Shown here piece by piece: positions 35,586-43,238 of a stretch of 64,000 bases of DNA; positions within the stretch are counted from its first letter, which is position 1; the number at the start of each line of letters is the position of its first letter. The notes under the pieces are model-generated. The model saw nothing but the letters and a program-made list of their open reading frames with translations, was not told the DNA's origin and ran no database searches. Source of the DNA: Rhodococcus sp. 4CII (GTDB lineage Bacteria; Actinomycetota; Actinomycetes; Mycobacteriales; Mycobacteriaceae); the NCBI RefSeq assembly GCF_014256275.1, contig NZ_JACCFE010000002.1:3514001-3578000 (forward strand), in the 5' to 3' direction. Both the position numbers and the translations under genes were made by a program.

Positions 35586-35816
35586 TCTGTGCGCGGCCGG
35601 GAGGAAACCCTGCCCCGGTCGGGGTTCGCCCGATCTCGATGTCGATCATGCGACCATCCTGTCAATGAACCATGCGGTAATGCCGTCGAACGACGCCTGC
35701 GGAAATCTGCCCGGTCGTTGCCGCGGACACCGATTCGGGTCCCACCGGATACCGGTCCCTACGGGTCCGCGACACCCTGTTCTGACCACTTCGTCCACGC
35801 CGTTACCTCGATGGAA

Positions 35817-35830
35817 GTAACAGCTGTTAC
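35817..35830. promoter_or_regulatory. 14-bp palindrome at the start of the ChrB-like operon
   Basis: GTAACAGCTGTTAC is a perfect palindrome only ten bases before the GTG start used for the ChrB-like gene. It may be an operator. If the protein began at the in-frame ATG 35812 instead, the palindrome would lie inside the coding sequence, which is less likely. Confidence 0.45.
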
Positions 35831-35840
35831 ATTTTTCTTC

Positions 35841-36395
35841 GTGACAGATATACATGATGGTGGTGTGCGGTGGCTGGTACTCGCCGTGCGCGTGCCGGCC
35901 GAGCCGTCGCGGCACCGGGTGGCGGTATGGCGGGAGCTGCGCCGGGTGGGGGCGTTGCAAATCGGGCAAGGCGTGTGGGTGGTGCCCGATGTGCCGGTGT
36001 TCGCCGACGGGGTCGCGCGCGTGGCCGAGCTCGCCCGCCGCGGGGAGGGCGAGGTGCTGGTGCTGGACGCGACCGGACGCGCGAACGCCGATGGGGTGCG
36101 GCTGGAGGAGCTGTTCACCGCCGAGCGGGCCGAGGAATGGGCCGAGTTCCTCGCCGACTGCGCCCGGTTCGACGCCGAGATCGACAAGGAGATCGGCAAG
36201 GCCAAATTCACCCTGGCAGAGCTCGAGGAGGAAGAGCAGAGCCTGGAGCGGCTGCGGCGCTGGCATCGCGATATCAAGGCCCGCGACGTGTTCGGCGCCG
36301 CGGCCGTCGCCGCGGCCGATCAGCAGCTCGAGCTCTGCGCCGACCGGTTGGCCGACTACACCGAGCGGGTCTTTTCGGCCCTGCACCAGATGTGA
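35841..36395 (+). CDS. ChrB-like N-terminal domain protein
   Basis: A 184-residue protein. The core begins RWLVLAVRVPAEPSRHRVAV and continues LRRVGALQIGQGVWVVPDVP, the pattern of the N-terminal domain of ChrB proteins, which sense chromate and control chromate efflux. The C-terminal ChrB domain of longer relatives is absent and the rest is a long charged helical region (FTLAELEEEEQSLERLRRW), probably a coiled coil. GTG 35841 is used although no clear ribosome site precedes it; GTG 35865 is an alternative. It starts an operon with a 57-codon stub and an MFS gene. No chrA chromate transporter is present, so the signal may be different from chromate. Confidence 0.72.
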   Translation: MTDIHDGGVRWLVLAVRVPAEPSRHRVAVWRELRRVGALQIGQGVWVVPDVPVFADGVARVAELARRGEGEVLVLDATGRANADGVRLEELFTAERAEEWAEFLADCARFDAEIDKEIGKAKFTLAELEEEEQSLERLRRWHRDIKARDVFGAAAVAAADQQLELCADRLADYTERVFSALHQM

Positions 36396-36565
36396 CGGCG
36401 GAGGACACCGTCGTGCGCGTGGATACGCGAATCTTCCTCGGTATCAACGATTTCGCCGGCGGTACCCCGTGGCTGCTCACGCTCGCCGACCGCACGCCGC
36501 TGCGCATCCTGCTCACGCCGGCCCCGCTCGCCGAACTTGTGGCCGGGCAGTCGGATCCGCAATGA
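36392..36565 (+). CDS. 57-aa stub resembling a PAP2 phosphatase N-terminus
   Basis: A short frame from GTG 36392, overlapping the ChrB-like stop (GTGA) and itself overlapped by the MFS start (ATGA). The segment TRIFLGINDFAGGTPWLLTL matches the start of PAP2-type membrane phosphatases, where an INDFARxTPWLH motif precedes the first membrane segment, but the membrane and catalytic parts are missing and the frame continues into TPLRILLTPAPLAELV. Neat overlaps at both ends keep the operon translated through it. It is either a decayed PAP2 gene kept as a coupling spacer or a small protein of its own. Confidence 0.5.
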   Translation: MTAEDTVVRVDTRIFLGINDFAGGTPWLLTLADRTPLRILLTPAPLAELVAGQSDPQ

Positions 36566-37743
36566 GCACGGCATCCCCGAAGCAGGCCACCGCGTCACGG
36601 GCGCGGCTGGCACCGCTGTACGCGGCGGGGTTCGTCACCGCGTTCGGCGCGCACTCCATCGCGGCCAGTCTCGGCGGCTACACCGAATCCGAGCACGCGA
36701 GCCTGCTGACCCTGGGCCTGCTGCTCGCGGTCTACGACGGCGCGGAAGTGCTGCTCAAACCCGTGTTCGGATCACTGTCCGACCGGATCGGACCGCGCCC
36801 GGTCCTGCTCGGTGGCCTGATCGCGTTCACCCTCGCCTCGGGCGCGTTCGTGCTGGCCGGTAACCCCGCCCTCGTCGGCGTCGCGCGCCTGGGCCAGGGC
36901 GCCGCCGCCGCGGCGTTCTCCCCGGCCGCCGGTGCGATGGTGGCGCGCCTGACCCCGAGCGGCGCGCACGGGCGCGCGTTCGGCGGATACGGCGCCTGGA
37001 AGGGACTCGGCTACACCCTCGGTCCGCTTCTGGGCGGTGTCCTGGTCACCGGCGGCGGCTACCGGCTGCTGTTCGCCGCCCTCGCGGGCCTGGCCGCCCT
37101 CGTCGCGATCTGGGCCGCGCTGGCCGTTCCAGCCGTCCCGATCCTGCCGCGAACGCGGCAAACCGTGCTGGACCTGGCCCGGCGCCTCTCATCGGCCGGC
37201 TTCCTGCGCCCGACCGCCGCACTGGCCGGAGCCACCGCCGCCCTCGCGGTCGGGGTCGGGTTCCTACCGGTGGTCGGTGCCGGAGCCGGGCTCGGTCCGC
37301 TGGCCACCGGCGCCGCGGTCTCGCTGCTGGCCGCCACCGCCGCCCTCGTCCAACCGCGCGTCGGACGTGCCCGAGACGCAGGACGCCTGCGCGACGGCAC
37401 CGGGATGGGGACCGGGCTCGCGTTGGCCGCGCTCGGCACCGCCGCCGCCACCGTGCTGCCCCCGATCGCGGCCATCACGGTCGGCGCGCTCCTGATCGGC
37501 GCGGGCACCGGGCTGATCACCCCGCTCGGGTTCGCGTACCTGGCCGCGACTGCTCCACCGGAGCGGCTCGGTCAAACCATGGGCGCCGCCGAGGTCGGGC
37601 GTGAGCTCGGCGACGCGGGCGGCCCGCTCCTGGTCGGCGTCATCGCCACCGCCGCCAACCTCGACCTCGGACTGCTCGTCCTCGCTGTCCTGCTGGTCGT
37701 CCTCGCCGGGCTCGTCAGGGCTGGACGGTCACGGCATCGGTGA
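36562..37743 (+). CDS. MFS transporter
   Basis: A 393-residue permease with about twelve membrane segments. ATG 36562 overlaps the previous stop. The loop motif after the second segment is GSLSDRIGPRPVLLGG, a standard MFS signature, and RLGQGAAAAAFSPAAGAMVAR marks the fourth to fifth segments. Gly and Ala are very abundant. A relationship to drug or sugar efflux permeases is likely; the ChrB-like protein upstream may control it. In other bacteria ChrB-like proteins and MFS efflux genes are also found together, without a chromate link. Confidence 0.82.
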   Translation: MSTASPKQATASRARLAPLYAAGFVTAFGAHSIAASLGGYTESEHASLLTLGLLLAVYDGAEVLLKPVFGSLSDRIGPRPVLLGGLIAFTLASGAFVLAGNPALVGVARLGQGAAAAAFSPAAGAMVARLTPSGAHGRAFGGYGAWKGLGYTLGPLLGGVLVTGGGYRLLFAALAGLAALVAIWAALAVPAVPILPRTRQTVLDLARRLSSAGFLRPTAALAGATAALAVGVGFLPVVGAGAGLGPLATGAAVSLLAATAALVQPRVGRARDAGRLRDGTGMGTGLALAALGTAAATVLPPIAAITVGALLIGAGTGLITPLGFAYLAATAPPERLGQTMGAAEVGRELGDAGGPLLVGVIATAANLDLGLLVLAVLLVVLAGLVRAGRSRHR

Positions 37744-37840
37744 TCAACCCGGCACGTTCGACGCCAGAGCCGCCCCGGAGCTATCGCCGCCACGCGACTA
37801 CCACAACCCGTCACGAAGCGACCCCGTTATCCGGGGCAAG

Positions 37841-38038
37841 TCAGTCAATGCGTACCCGGGACGCCGCGTCGACGGCGCGCAGCGGTGACTCCGGATCCGC
37901 GGCGGCAGTGTCAGCTGATCGGTGCACTCGGCGGGGGGATAAGACGTCCGCGGTGACCGCGACGCCGACGAACACGACGATCACCACCAGCGTGGCCACG
38001 AGGACCACGACCGTCCAGAGCATGTTCATACCAGGCAC
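37841..38038 (-). CDS. Small membrane protein, 65 aa
   Basis: A small protein starting at GTG 38038 with AGGAAGA seven bases upstream; ATG 38029 is a second choice. It has one strongly hydrophobic segment, MLWTVVVLVATLVVIVVFVG (residues 6-25), followed by a polar, mildly charged tail. I do not recognise a family. It lies alone between two opposite-facing units. Confidence 0.6.
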   Translation of the reverse strand: MPGMNMLWTVVVLVATLVVIVVFVGVAVTADVLSPRRVHRSADTAAADPESPLRAVDAASRVRID

Positions 38039-38197
38039 TTCGGATCTTCCTGTTTGCGTGTGGTGTCCCCGTGGCTCACCGCGATCGGTTCCGCCACCTG
38101 CACAGGTAATTCGCTTGGCACGAGGAAATCCAACCTCGAAGCGTGATTCAGATCAATTGATGCCCCGGCCAGGAAGGGCCCCACTAGCGCAACCCGT

Positions 38198-38590
38198 TCA
38201 CAGCGGTGCGCCCGGGTACTTGCGCTCGCGACGCCGACGTTGGAAGCGCTCCCGCTGTTCGTCGAGGAGCAGGACCCCTCGACGCTGTGTCTCGTAAGAG
38301 TTGCGAGCGATCACCGTCCGGACGAGCACGATGTGCCGATCCAGGTCGTCGGCTCGCCGGGCCGCCTCCTCGTCGCCAAGTAGCCGCGCGGCCAGCCGGT
38401 CGCAGTCGATGAGGAGTTGCTCATACGCCAGTCGCGTCGAGGCCTGCTCGTCGAACCGGGACAGCACGCCCCATTCCGCCAGCTGCAACGGTATGCGGAC
38501 CAGGTGGTAATTGAACCGCAGAAGGGCCAGCGCCGGGCCACGCAAGGTTGTCACGGTCGGCGACGATAGCTGGTGTAGATGAACAATCAT
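38198..38590 (-). CDS. Conserved small protein, 130 aa, with a truncated paralogue at 46.6 kb
   Basis: ATG 38590 opens MIVHLHQLSSPTVTTLRGPA, then a hydrophobic stretch ALALLRFNYHLVRIPLQLAE and a charged, helical remainder rich in Arg and Leu (EQLLIDCDRLAARLLGDEEA, ending RERFQRRRRERKYPGAPL). It is not a family I can name. The segment around LLRFNYHLVRIPLQLAE and FDEQA is repeated in a second, truncated gene at 46558-46674 on the other strand (LLRFRYRLLRVPLQLIE, HLDEQAR). It sits at the left edge of the mosaic region that holds the gas-vesicle remnant. Confidence 0.65.
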   Translation of the reverse strand: MIVHLHQLSSPTVTTLRGPALALLRFNYHLVRIPLQLAEWGVLSRFDEQASTRLAYEQLLIDCDRLAARLLGDEEAARRADDLDRHIVLVRTVIARNSYETQRRGVLLLDEQRERFQRRRRERKYPGAPL

Positions 38591-38919
38591 GGCGGATCGG
38601 CCTCGGCGGCCGTTGCAGGGTCGAGTCTGACCAACATAACGCTCCTCTCTGAAAAGGAAATACCGGCCACCTTTGGTGGCACCGGAATGCCCGAAGACCA
38701 CATCCAAGGTCGCATGGGCAAAAACCGTGACGGTCGAATCGAATTGTCCGCACAATCGTGCATTTCGGGTTGAGTGCGCCCGCATCCGGTCACGACGTCG
38801 ACTCTTCTAGCCGGCCCCGTCGACATACGGGTACCGCGGCGCGAAGGTTATGCGAGCTGCTGCGCCCGAGTCCCCGCGACGGCGTGGATCCGCCGACGTA
38901 CACGTACGTGCTGATCAGG

Positions 38920-38958
38920 GCGGGGGTCCGGCTGCCCCTAGGCGAGCCGGGCCACCGC
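38920..38958 (-). terminator. Hairpin after the peptide gene (left copy)
   Basis: On the minus strand GCGGTGGCCCGGCT pairs with AGCCGGACCCCCGC across an 11-base loop (12 of 14 positions pair). It lies about 20 bases past the peptide's stop and is kept in the right copy, so it is probably a terminator or a stabilising 3' structure. Confidence 0.6.
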
Positions 38959-38979
38959 TGTCCCGGATTGCTCCGTCGG

Positions 38980-39072
38980 TCAGCTCAGGCCGATGCCGCC
39001 GCCGAAGGTCACGCTCAGCCACTTCAGAAACGCCTCGAATGCGACGCTGAAGTCGATTCCTGCAGAACCCAT
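38980..39072 (-). CDS. 30-aa amphipathic peptide gene
   Basis: ATG 39072 is preceded by AAAGGAG at nine bases. The peptide begins MGSAGIDFSVAFEAFLKWLS and ends SVTFGGGIGLS, stopping at TGA 38980. The centre (FSVAFEAFLKWLSVTF) would form an amphipathic helix with few charges. It has no signal peptide cleavage site and is too short for most gene finders. A frameshifted copy at 43737 shows that the gene, its leader and its hairpin move or duplicate as one piece. Small helical peptides in mycolate-bearing bacteria include channel-forming PorA/PorH types; that similarity is only of size and character. Confidence 0.65.
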   Translation of the reverse strand: MGSAGIDFSVAFEAFLKWLSVTFGGGIGLS

Positions 39073-39384
39073 CAGAATTCACTCCTTTCATGGGGATGAA
39101 AATCCACGGGATCGTCGATCGCCGCTTACACCATTTATCGCGTTCGCAATCTCAGGACGTTTCACCAAACCCGAGATATTCTCACATATTGAAATTTAAC
39201 AACCGTCCACATTGCTGGACAATTGATCAAAATCGTTATTCCAGTGAGAGTTCGTGTGTTTCTCGTGTTTATTGGAGTGAATTGTGAGCAGGGGTGGGCG
39301 GCGCCACCTCCCCGGAGCGCCGGGTGAGGTTTCGCCGGTGAGGTGCTTATGATCCGAGTCGGTGCGAGCGGAAGGTGCAGACCG

Positions 39385-39645
39385 ATGCCGGAGAAGAAAC
39401 ACAACCCGAAACCCGAGCCCGGCCCGTTGGGCACGGGCGCACGGGTGCTGGTCCGCCGGCCATCCGAAGCGGACCAGACCGGTCGGATCATCGAGGATTA
39501 CGCCGAGCTGACCGACAGCGACGAACGCGGGCACGCCTGGGCGCCGGTGCACCGGTGGGCGGTCGCCCTCGACGACGGTCGCCTAGTGTTCGCCGACACC
39601 GACGACCTGACCGCGGACCCGGGCACGCAAGGATTCACCGGGTAG
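39385..39645 (+). CDS. Small hypothetical protein, 86 aa
   Basis: ATG 39385 follows GGAAGGTG. The protein begins with a polar stretch (MPEKKHNPKPEPGPLGTGAR) and continues VLVRRPSEADQTGRIIEDYA, ADRWAV-like HRWAVALDDGRLVFADTDDL. The order of a short beta-rich repeat with GRIIEDY and ALDDGRLVF suggests a small SH3-like barrel, as in several conserved actinobacterial proteins of unknown role. It overlaps the end of a convergent 39-codon ORF. Confidence 0.65.
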   Translation: MPEKKHNPKPEPGPLGTGARVLVRRPSEADQTGRIIEDYAELTDSDERGHAWAPVHRWAVALDDGRLVFADTDDLTADPGTQGFTG

Positions 39646-39754
39646 ACCGGCCGCCGAAGCAGAAGACGGTCGCGTTTCCGCGGGGACCGTCACCACCACG
39701 TCTCCGGTCGCCCATACGCTGAGCGATTGCGGCGCGTACCGCGATCTTCTTCAT
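39635..39754 (-). CDS. Possible 39-aa basic protein
   Basis: ATG 39754 is preceded by a strong ribosome site, GAGGTGAG. The product is small and basic (MKKIAVRAAIAQRMGDRRRG, ending CFGGRSTR). The ribosome site argues for translation; composition and lack of a known family leave it doubtful. It overlaps the last codons of the 86-aa gene on the other strand. Confidence 0.4.
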   Translation of the reverse strand: MKKIAVRAAIAQRMGDRRRGGDGPRGNATVFCFGGRSTR

Positions 39755-39901
39755 GATGCTCACCTCATTTTGAGTCCCCGACTCTTGCAGCGAACGGGTG
39801 GCGGACCAGCCCCCGCAGCATCTCTGGGCGCCGATTCGGGCACCCGTTCTTGTGAACACGTCAGGATCGCCCCGAAAAACCTACGGTGAAACGGCGGAAC
39901 G

Positions 39902-40135
39902 CGGTCGAAGCTGGAGTTCGCAGCAACGTCTCCGGCGACTTGCCGACAGTGCCGGGCCATCCGCCGCGTGGCCGAGGTCGCCGGTGTGTCGCTCGGAGTG
40001 GTGCACTACCACTTCGAGGACAAGGAAGAACTTCTCACCGAGATGGCGGAAAGCCTGATCCTCGCCACCAGCGAGTCGATGCGCACGGCGTTCACGGGAC
40101 GGCTTCCCGCGCCCCGCCGCATCGGGCACAGGCCG
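39902..40135 (+). pseudogene. TetR regulator fragment (DNA-binding part only)
   Basis: The plus strand encodes AIRRVAEVAGVSLGVVHYHF then EDKEELLTEMAESLI, the helix-turn-helix of a TetR regulator and the first helix after it. About the first dozen residues before the helix-turn-helix lack a proper start, and the ligand domain is missing: homology stops near 40120, where the 3' end of the convergent PAS gene begins. The gene was cut at both ends. It marks one of several breakpoints in this mosaic region. Confidence 0.65.
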
Positions 40136-40156
40136 GCGGCCGACGCGATCGCGGCC

Positions 40157-40567
40157 TCACCCGAAGGTCGGCGCGTTTCCGCCGTCCCACAGCTGCTCGG
40201 TCACGTCCTGGAAGCAGACGAGCAGCACGGGGTCGTCGACCCGTGTCAGCACGGACCTGCTGATCGCCGCCCGCACTGCAGAACCGTCTCGGTGCGTGAG
40301 CGTCACGATCGTCCCCGCCGACTGCTGCAGATCCTCTGCGACCGGCCGCGGAGGGAACGACGTCGGAAGCAGGTCGCGCATCGATCGCCCCGTGAGCGCA
40401 TCGTGCGGATACCCCATCATGACCTCGAACGCGCGATTGACGTGCACGACCAGACCGTCGCGGTCGACGGCGAGCACCGGCACCGGCAGCCGTTCCAGCA
40501 GCACCAGCGCAGGAAGTCCTTCGAGGTAGCCCAGTGCGGTATCCGGATCCACACGTCGTCTCTCCAT
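40157..40567 (-). CDS. PAS domain protein
   Basis: A 136-residue single-domain sensor protein from ATG 40567; the ribosome site is weak and the frame is open further upstream. The PAS fold is clear: LERLPVPVLAVDRDGLVVHV, NRAFEVMMGYPHDALTGRSM, DLLPTSF, VTLTHRDGSAVRAAISRS and VLLVCFQDVTEQ. No output domain is attached. Single PAS proteins can serve as partners of other signalling proteins; a PAS-GAF-GGDEF protein is encoded at 44.4 kb. The end of the gene abuts a truncated TetR gene. Confidence 0.75.
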   Translation of the reverse strand: MERRRVDPDTALGYLEGLPALVLLERLPVPVLAVDRDGLVVHVNRAFEVMMGYPHDALTGRSMRDLLPTSFPPRPVAEDLQQSAGTIVTLTHRDGSAVRAAISRSVLTRVDDPVLLVCFQDVTEQLWDGGNAPTFG

Positions 40568-40908
40568 AATGATGTATCGAGGGTGCGGCCTCGCTGTTAC
40601 CCGCCGACGCCGGAACACCGGCAGCGGCGGCGACCCCTCGATCGGGCCACGTCGCCACCCTGACGCCGCCCGGTCATTCCTCGCGGCCGAGGGCGCGAGG
40701 AGCGACTCGGGCCACCTTCGACGACCCGGCAGCCCGTGTGGCATGCCCGAAGTGAAGACGAAAGTGCGGACTACTGGACCACCCGGAACGGCAGTTGTTC
40801 AATCGATCAAAGACCGCAAGGGACTGAGCAATTCGACGAATACACCCCGCGCGAAACGGTCCGACCGGTCGGCTTTCGGGTGCACGTTGGTCTGTCCCGA
40901 CGTCGACA
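40568..40908. other. Intergenic region, no gene recognised
   Basis: This stretch lies between the gvpJ stop and the PAS gene start. In related gas-vesicle loci gvpL, gvpS and gvpK follow gvpJ; no trace of them is visible here. I see no convincing coding sequence or structure. Confidence 0.5.
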
Positions 40909-41325
40909 TCACTGGTCCTCTCGCGTGGACTTGCGTGAAACCCGTTCGCGCTCAGGTTCTTCCTTCCCGCCGCCGAGGAGGTCGCCGAGTTTTTCACCGG
41001 CCGCCCCGAGTGCACCCTGGGTTTTCGATTCGGTGTCGCTCTCGCCGCCGCCCCCGGCCAGGTCCGTCAGCCCCTTGGGCTCGCTGCCGATCTCGAGCCG
41101 GTTCACCGCTTCCGCGAACCGCAGGTAGGTGTCGACACTGGCGACGACGACACGGGCGTCGATAGTCAGCAGTTCGATGCCGACCAGCGACACGCGCACG
41201 TACGCGTCGATCACGAGGCCCTTGTCCAAGATGGTGTCGATGACGTCGGCGAGGCTGCTCGAGCTGGGCCCGCCGCTGACTCCTCCGCCGCCACCGCCAC
41301 GACTTGCGGGTTGTATCGACGTCAT
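40909..41325 (-). CDS. gvpJ: Gas vesicle structural protein, GvpA/GvpJ family
   Basis: A 138-residue protein. Its core, about residues 25-80, is a textbook GvpA/J sequence: SLADVIDTILDKGLVIDAYV, RVSLVGIELLTIDARVVVAS and VDTYLRFAEAVNRLE. This hydrophobic helix-strand-strand-helix unit assembles into gas vesicle walls (GvpA) or their tips (GvpJ). The C-terminal extension of 60 residues is Gly-rich and then charged (EEPERERVSRKS), which with the position after the SRPBCC gene points to GvpJ. ATG 41325 overlaps the SRPBCC stop (ATGA). No gvpF, G, L, K or N is encoded around it, so true vesicle formation from this locus alone is unlikely. Confidence 0.85.
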   Translation of the reverse strand: MTSIQPASRGGGGGGVSGGPSSSSLADVIDTILDKGLVIDAYVRVSLVGIELLTIDARVVVASVDTYLRFAEAVNRLEIGSEPKGLTDLAGGGGESDTESKTQGALGAAGEKLGDLLGGGKEEPERERVSRKSTREDQ

Positions 41326-42599
41326 CGCCGCGCTCTTTGCTTCGAGCCGGCAGACTTGGCCGCGGTCTTGCGCGGGCGGCCACGGCGTGCCGGCGCCTTG
41401 TCCTCACTCGCGGCCGCCGTCTTGCGCGGGCGGCCCCGGCGTACCGGCGGCGATGGTTCCTCCTCTTCCGGCTCCTCAGCCTCGTCCTCTTCCGGCTCCT
41501 CGGCCTCGTCCTCTTCCGGCTCCTCGGCCTCGTCCTCGTCTGTCTCCTCCGGCTCCTCGGGTTCCTCGTCCTCCTCCGGCTCCTCAGACTCGTCCGTTTC
41601 GGTGGGCTCGTCGTACTCGTCCTCGTCGCCCGCGTCCGGCCGCGCTTCGTCCTGCTCGTCCTCGTCGGGCTGCGCTTCGTCCTCGGCCGGTTCCTCGTCG
41701 TAGTCCTCGGACTCCTCGGGTTCGACTACCTTGCCGTCCCGGATCTCTCCGCGCCAGCCCTCGATCTCGTCGGGATGAAGGATCGACTGCGTCATGACGT
41801 GGCGTCCGAAGTGCTTCAACTCCAGACGCGCGCGTCGCCCCTGCGCCCGCCACAGGTTCCCCGTCCTCTCGAACAACCCCTTCGGGTGATATTCGAGGAT
41901 CAAAACGATGCGGGTGAGATCGGGGGTCACCTCGTGGAACGTCACCGCACCGTCGATGAAACCCTTGGCACCCTTCGACCGCCACACGATCCGCTCGTCG
42001 GGAACCTGCTCGAGAATCGACGCTTCCCAAGTTCGGTGCGAGAGGAAGATCTGAGCCTTCCACTCGAGCTTCTCATCCGCCTCCTGCTCCACCCGCTCGA
42101 CCTTCTTCATGAACGACGGGAAGTCGGCGAACTGGGTCCATTGGTTGTAGGCCAACTGGACCGGCACCCCGACATCGATCGTTTCGACGATATTGGTGAG
42201 CTTGAGTTTCTTGCCCTTGCCACCGCCACCGCCGCCGGTGATCTTGTCCTTGAGGTCGGACGCCTTCTCCTTCACGGTGTCGGTCAGCCCGGAGAGGAAC
42301 GACTTGCCGTCACCGTTGCCGTCACCGTCCCCGTTCCCGTCGCCGTTCCCGTCCCCGTTGCCGTTGCCGGTGCCGGTGATCGCGGACAGCAGGCTTCCGC
42401 CGCCGCCCTCGGCGTAGTCGTTGAGCCGACCGGTGGCGCCCGCCACCTTGTCGGAGACGGCGGAGACCGCCCTGTCGGTCACGGTGCCGAGCAGGCCCTG
42501 CGCCGCCTTCTGCAGCGGCGACACCGACGCCGCCTCACCGGACACCCCGGATACGTTCTTGCGCAGCTTCTTCGCCGCACTGTCGAGATTCGAAGTCAT
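41322..42599 (-). CDS. SRPBCC-domain protein with AT-hook tail, gas-vesicle locus
   Basis: A 425-residue protein with a perfect ribosome site (GGAGGTGATC) before ATG 42599. Residues 1-75 are helical; 75-100 form a low-complexity GNGDGNGDG tract; about 135-280 are an SRPBCC (START/cyclase-like) ligand-binding domain (IVETIDVGVPVQLAYNQWTQ, FMKKVERVEQEADEKLEWKA, WRSKGAKGFIDGAVTFHEV). A long Glu/Asp/Pro-rich acidic stretch follows (about 290-385), and the tail holds two AT-hook cores, RRGRPRKTAAA and RRGRPRKTAAK. SRPBCC genes occupy this position in Streptomyces gas-vesicle clusters. The AT-hooks suggest DNA or RNA contact. It is coupled to gvpJ by a 4-base overlap. Confidence 0.82.
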   Translation of the reverse strand: MTSNLDSAAKKLRKNVSGVSGEAASVSPLQKAAQGLLGTVTDRAVSAVSDKVAGATGRLNDYAEGGGGSLLSAITGTGNGNGDGNGDGNGDGDGNGDGKSFLSGLTDTVKEKASDLKDKITGGGGGGKGKKLKLTNIVETIDVGVPVQLAYNQWTQFADFPSFMKKVERVEQEADEKLEWKAQIFLSHRTWEASILEQVPDERIVWRSKGAKGFIDGAVTFHEVTPDLTRIVLILEYHPKGLFERTGNLWRAQGRRARLELKHFGRHVMTQSILHPDEIEGWRGEIRDGKVVEPEESEDYDEEPAEDEAQPDEDEQDEARPDAGDEDEYDEPTETDESEEPEEDEEPEEPEETDEDEAEEPEEDEAEEPEEDEAEEPEEEEPSPPVRRGRPRKTAAASEDKAPARRGRPRKTAAKSAGSKQRARR

Positions 42600-42605
42600 C
42601 GCTGA

Positions 42606-43238
42606 TCACCTCCGGGTCCGTCGTACCGGGGTGGAATCGGTGCTCGCCTTGGCACGCGTCCTGCGGACCCGGGCGAGCTCGTCGTCATCGTCGTCGGCGG
42701 ACGACCGGGACCGGCCGGGCCGGGACGTGCCGCTACCCGAGGACCGGCGGCGCGGAGCGGGGCGCTTCCGGGCCCGGGGCTTGTCCTCGGTGTCCTCATC
42801 CGGCTCCTCCCCCTCATCCGGCTCCTCGCCCGGTTCCTGGTCCGATTCCTCCCACTCGACCTCCGCGTCCTCGTAGTCGTCCTCGGGTTCCTCGCCGCGG
42901 CGCCGCGTCGACTTCTTCCCGCCCCCGGCGTCGCCGAGCAGGCCCTCCCCGGACTGCAGCCGCGAATTGAGCGAGTCGATGCGCTGACTGGCCGCGGTCA
43001 CCGCGGCCGTCTTCGCCGCGTTCATCAGCTCGTGGCGGACCGTCTTGCCGAGCTGGGCGACCTCGGGTGAATCCGCGAGCAACTTGCGGCCCTCGTTGAG
43101 AAGACCCAACGACCCGCCGGAGGACAATTGTCTGGACGCCCCGCCGGCGGCCAGCATCAACGCCAACTTCATCTTCTTCGTGCGGCCCAGCATGTATCCC
43201 GCACCGACGGCCAACGCCATCTGACCCTTGCCTGACAT
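42606..43238 (-). CDS. YtxH-like membrane-associated protein, gas-vesicle locus
   Basis: A 210-residue protein; ATG 43238 follows AAAGGGG. The N-terminus has a hydrophobic stretch ALAVGAGYMLGRTKKMKLAL with the GYMLGR turn typical of YtxH-like proteins, then a helical region with Gln/Leu/Arg, then an acidic tract (EEPEDDYEDAEVEWEESDQE) and a basic, Arg/Ser-rich tail (PRRRSSGSGTSRPGRSRSS). Its equivalent precedes the SRPBCC gene in Streptomyces gas-vesicle clusters. It is the first gene of the three-gene remnant; the ribosome site of the next gene lies at its 3' end. Its molecular role is unknown. Confidence 0.75.
   Translation of the reverse strand: MSGKGQMALAVGAGYMLGRTKKMKLALMLAAGGASRQLSSGGSLGLLNEGRKLLADSPEVAQLGKTVRHELMNAAKTAAVTAASQRIDSLNSRLQSGEGLLGDAGGGKKSTRRRGEEPEDDYEDAEVEWEESDQEPGEEPDEGEEPDEDTEDKPRARKRPAPRRRSSGSGTSRPGRSRSSADDDDDELARVRRTRAKASTDSTPVRRTRR

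Larger units (their letters stand above)
38911..39208 (-). repeat. Inverted ~295-bp element, left copy (intact)
   Basis: Read leftward, this copy has an A/T-rich leader (GGACGGTTGTT at its start and TGTGAGAA soon after), a 30-codon peptide gene at 39072-38980 and a hairpin at 38958-38920 (14-bp imperfect stem, 11-base loop). It aligns end to end with the region 43605-43894 on the opposite strand. The two copies face away from the gas-vesicle genes between them. Confidence 0.8.

Noticed and set aside
40157..40744. Longer PAS protein start at 40744
   Set aside because: The added 59 residues are Arg/Pro-rich without family similarity; the ATG at 40567 starts just before the PAS domain.
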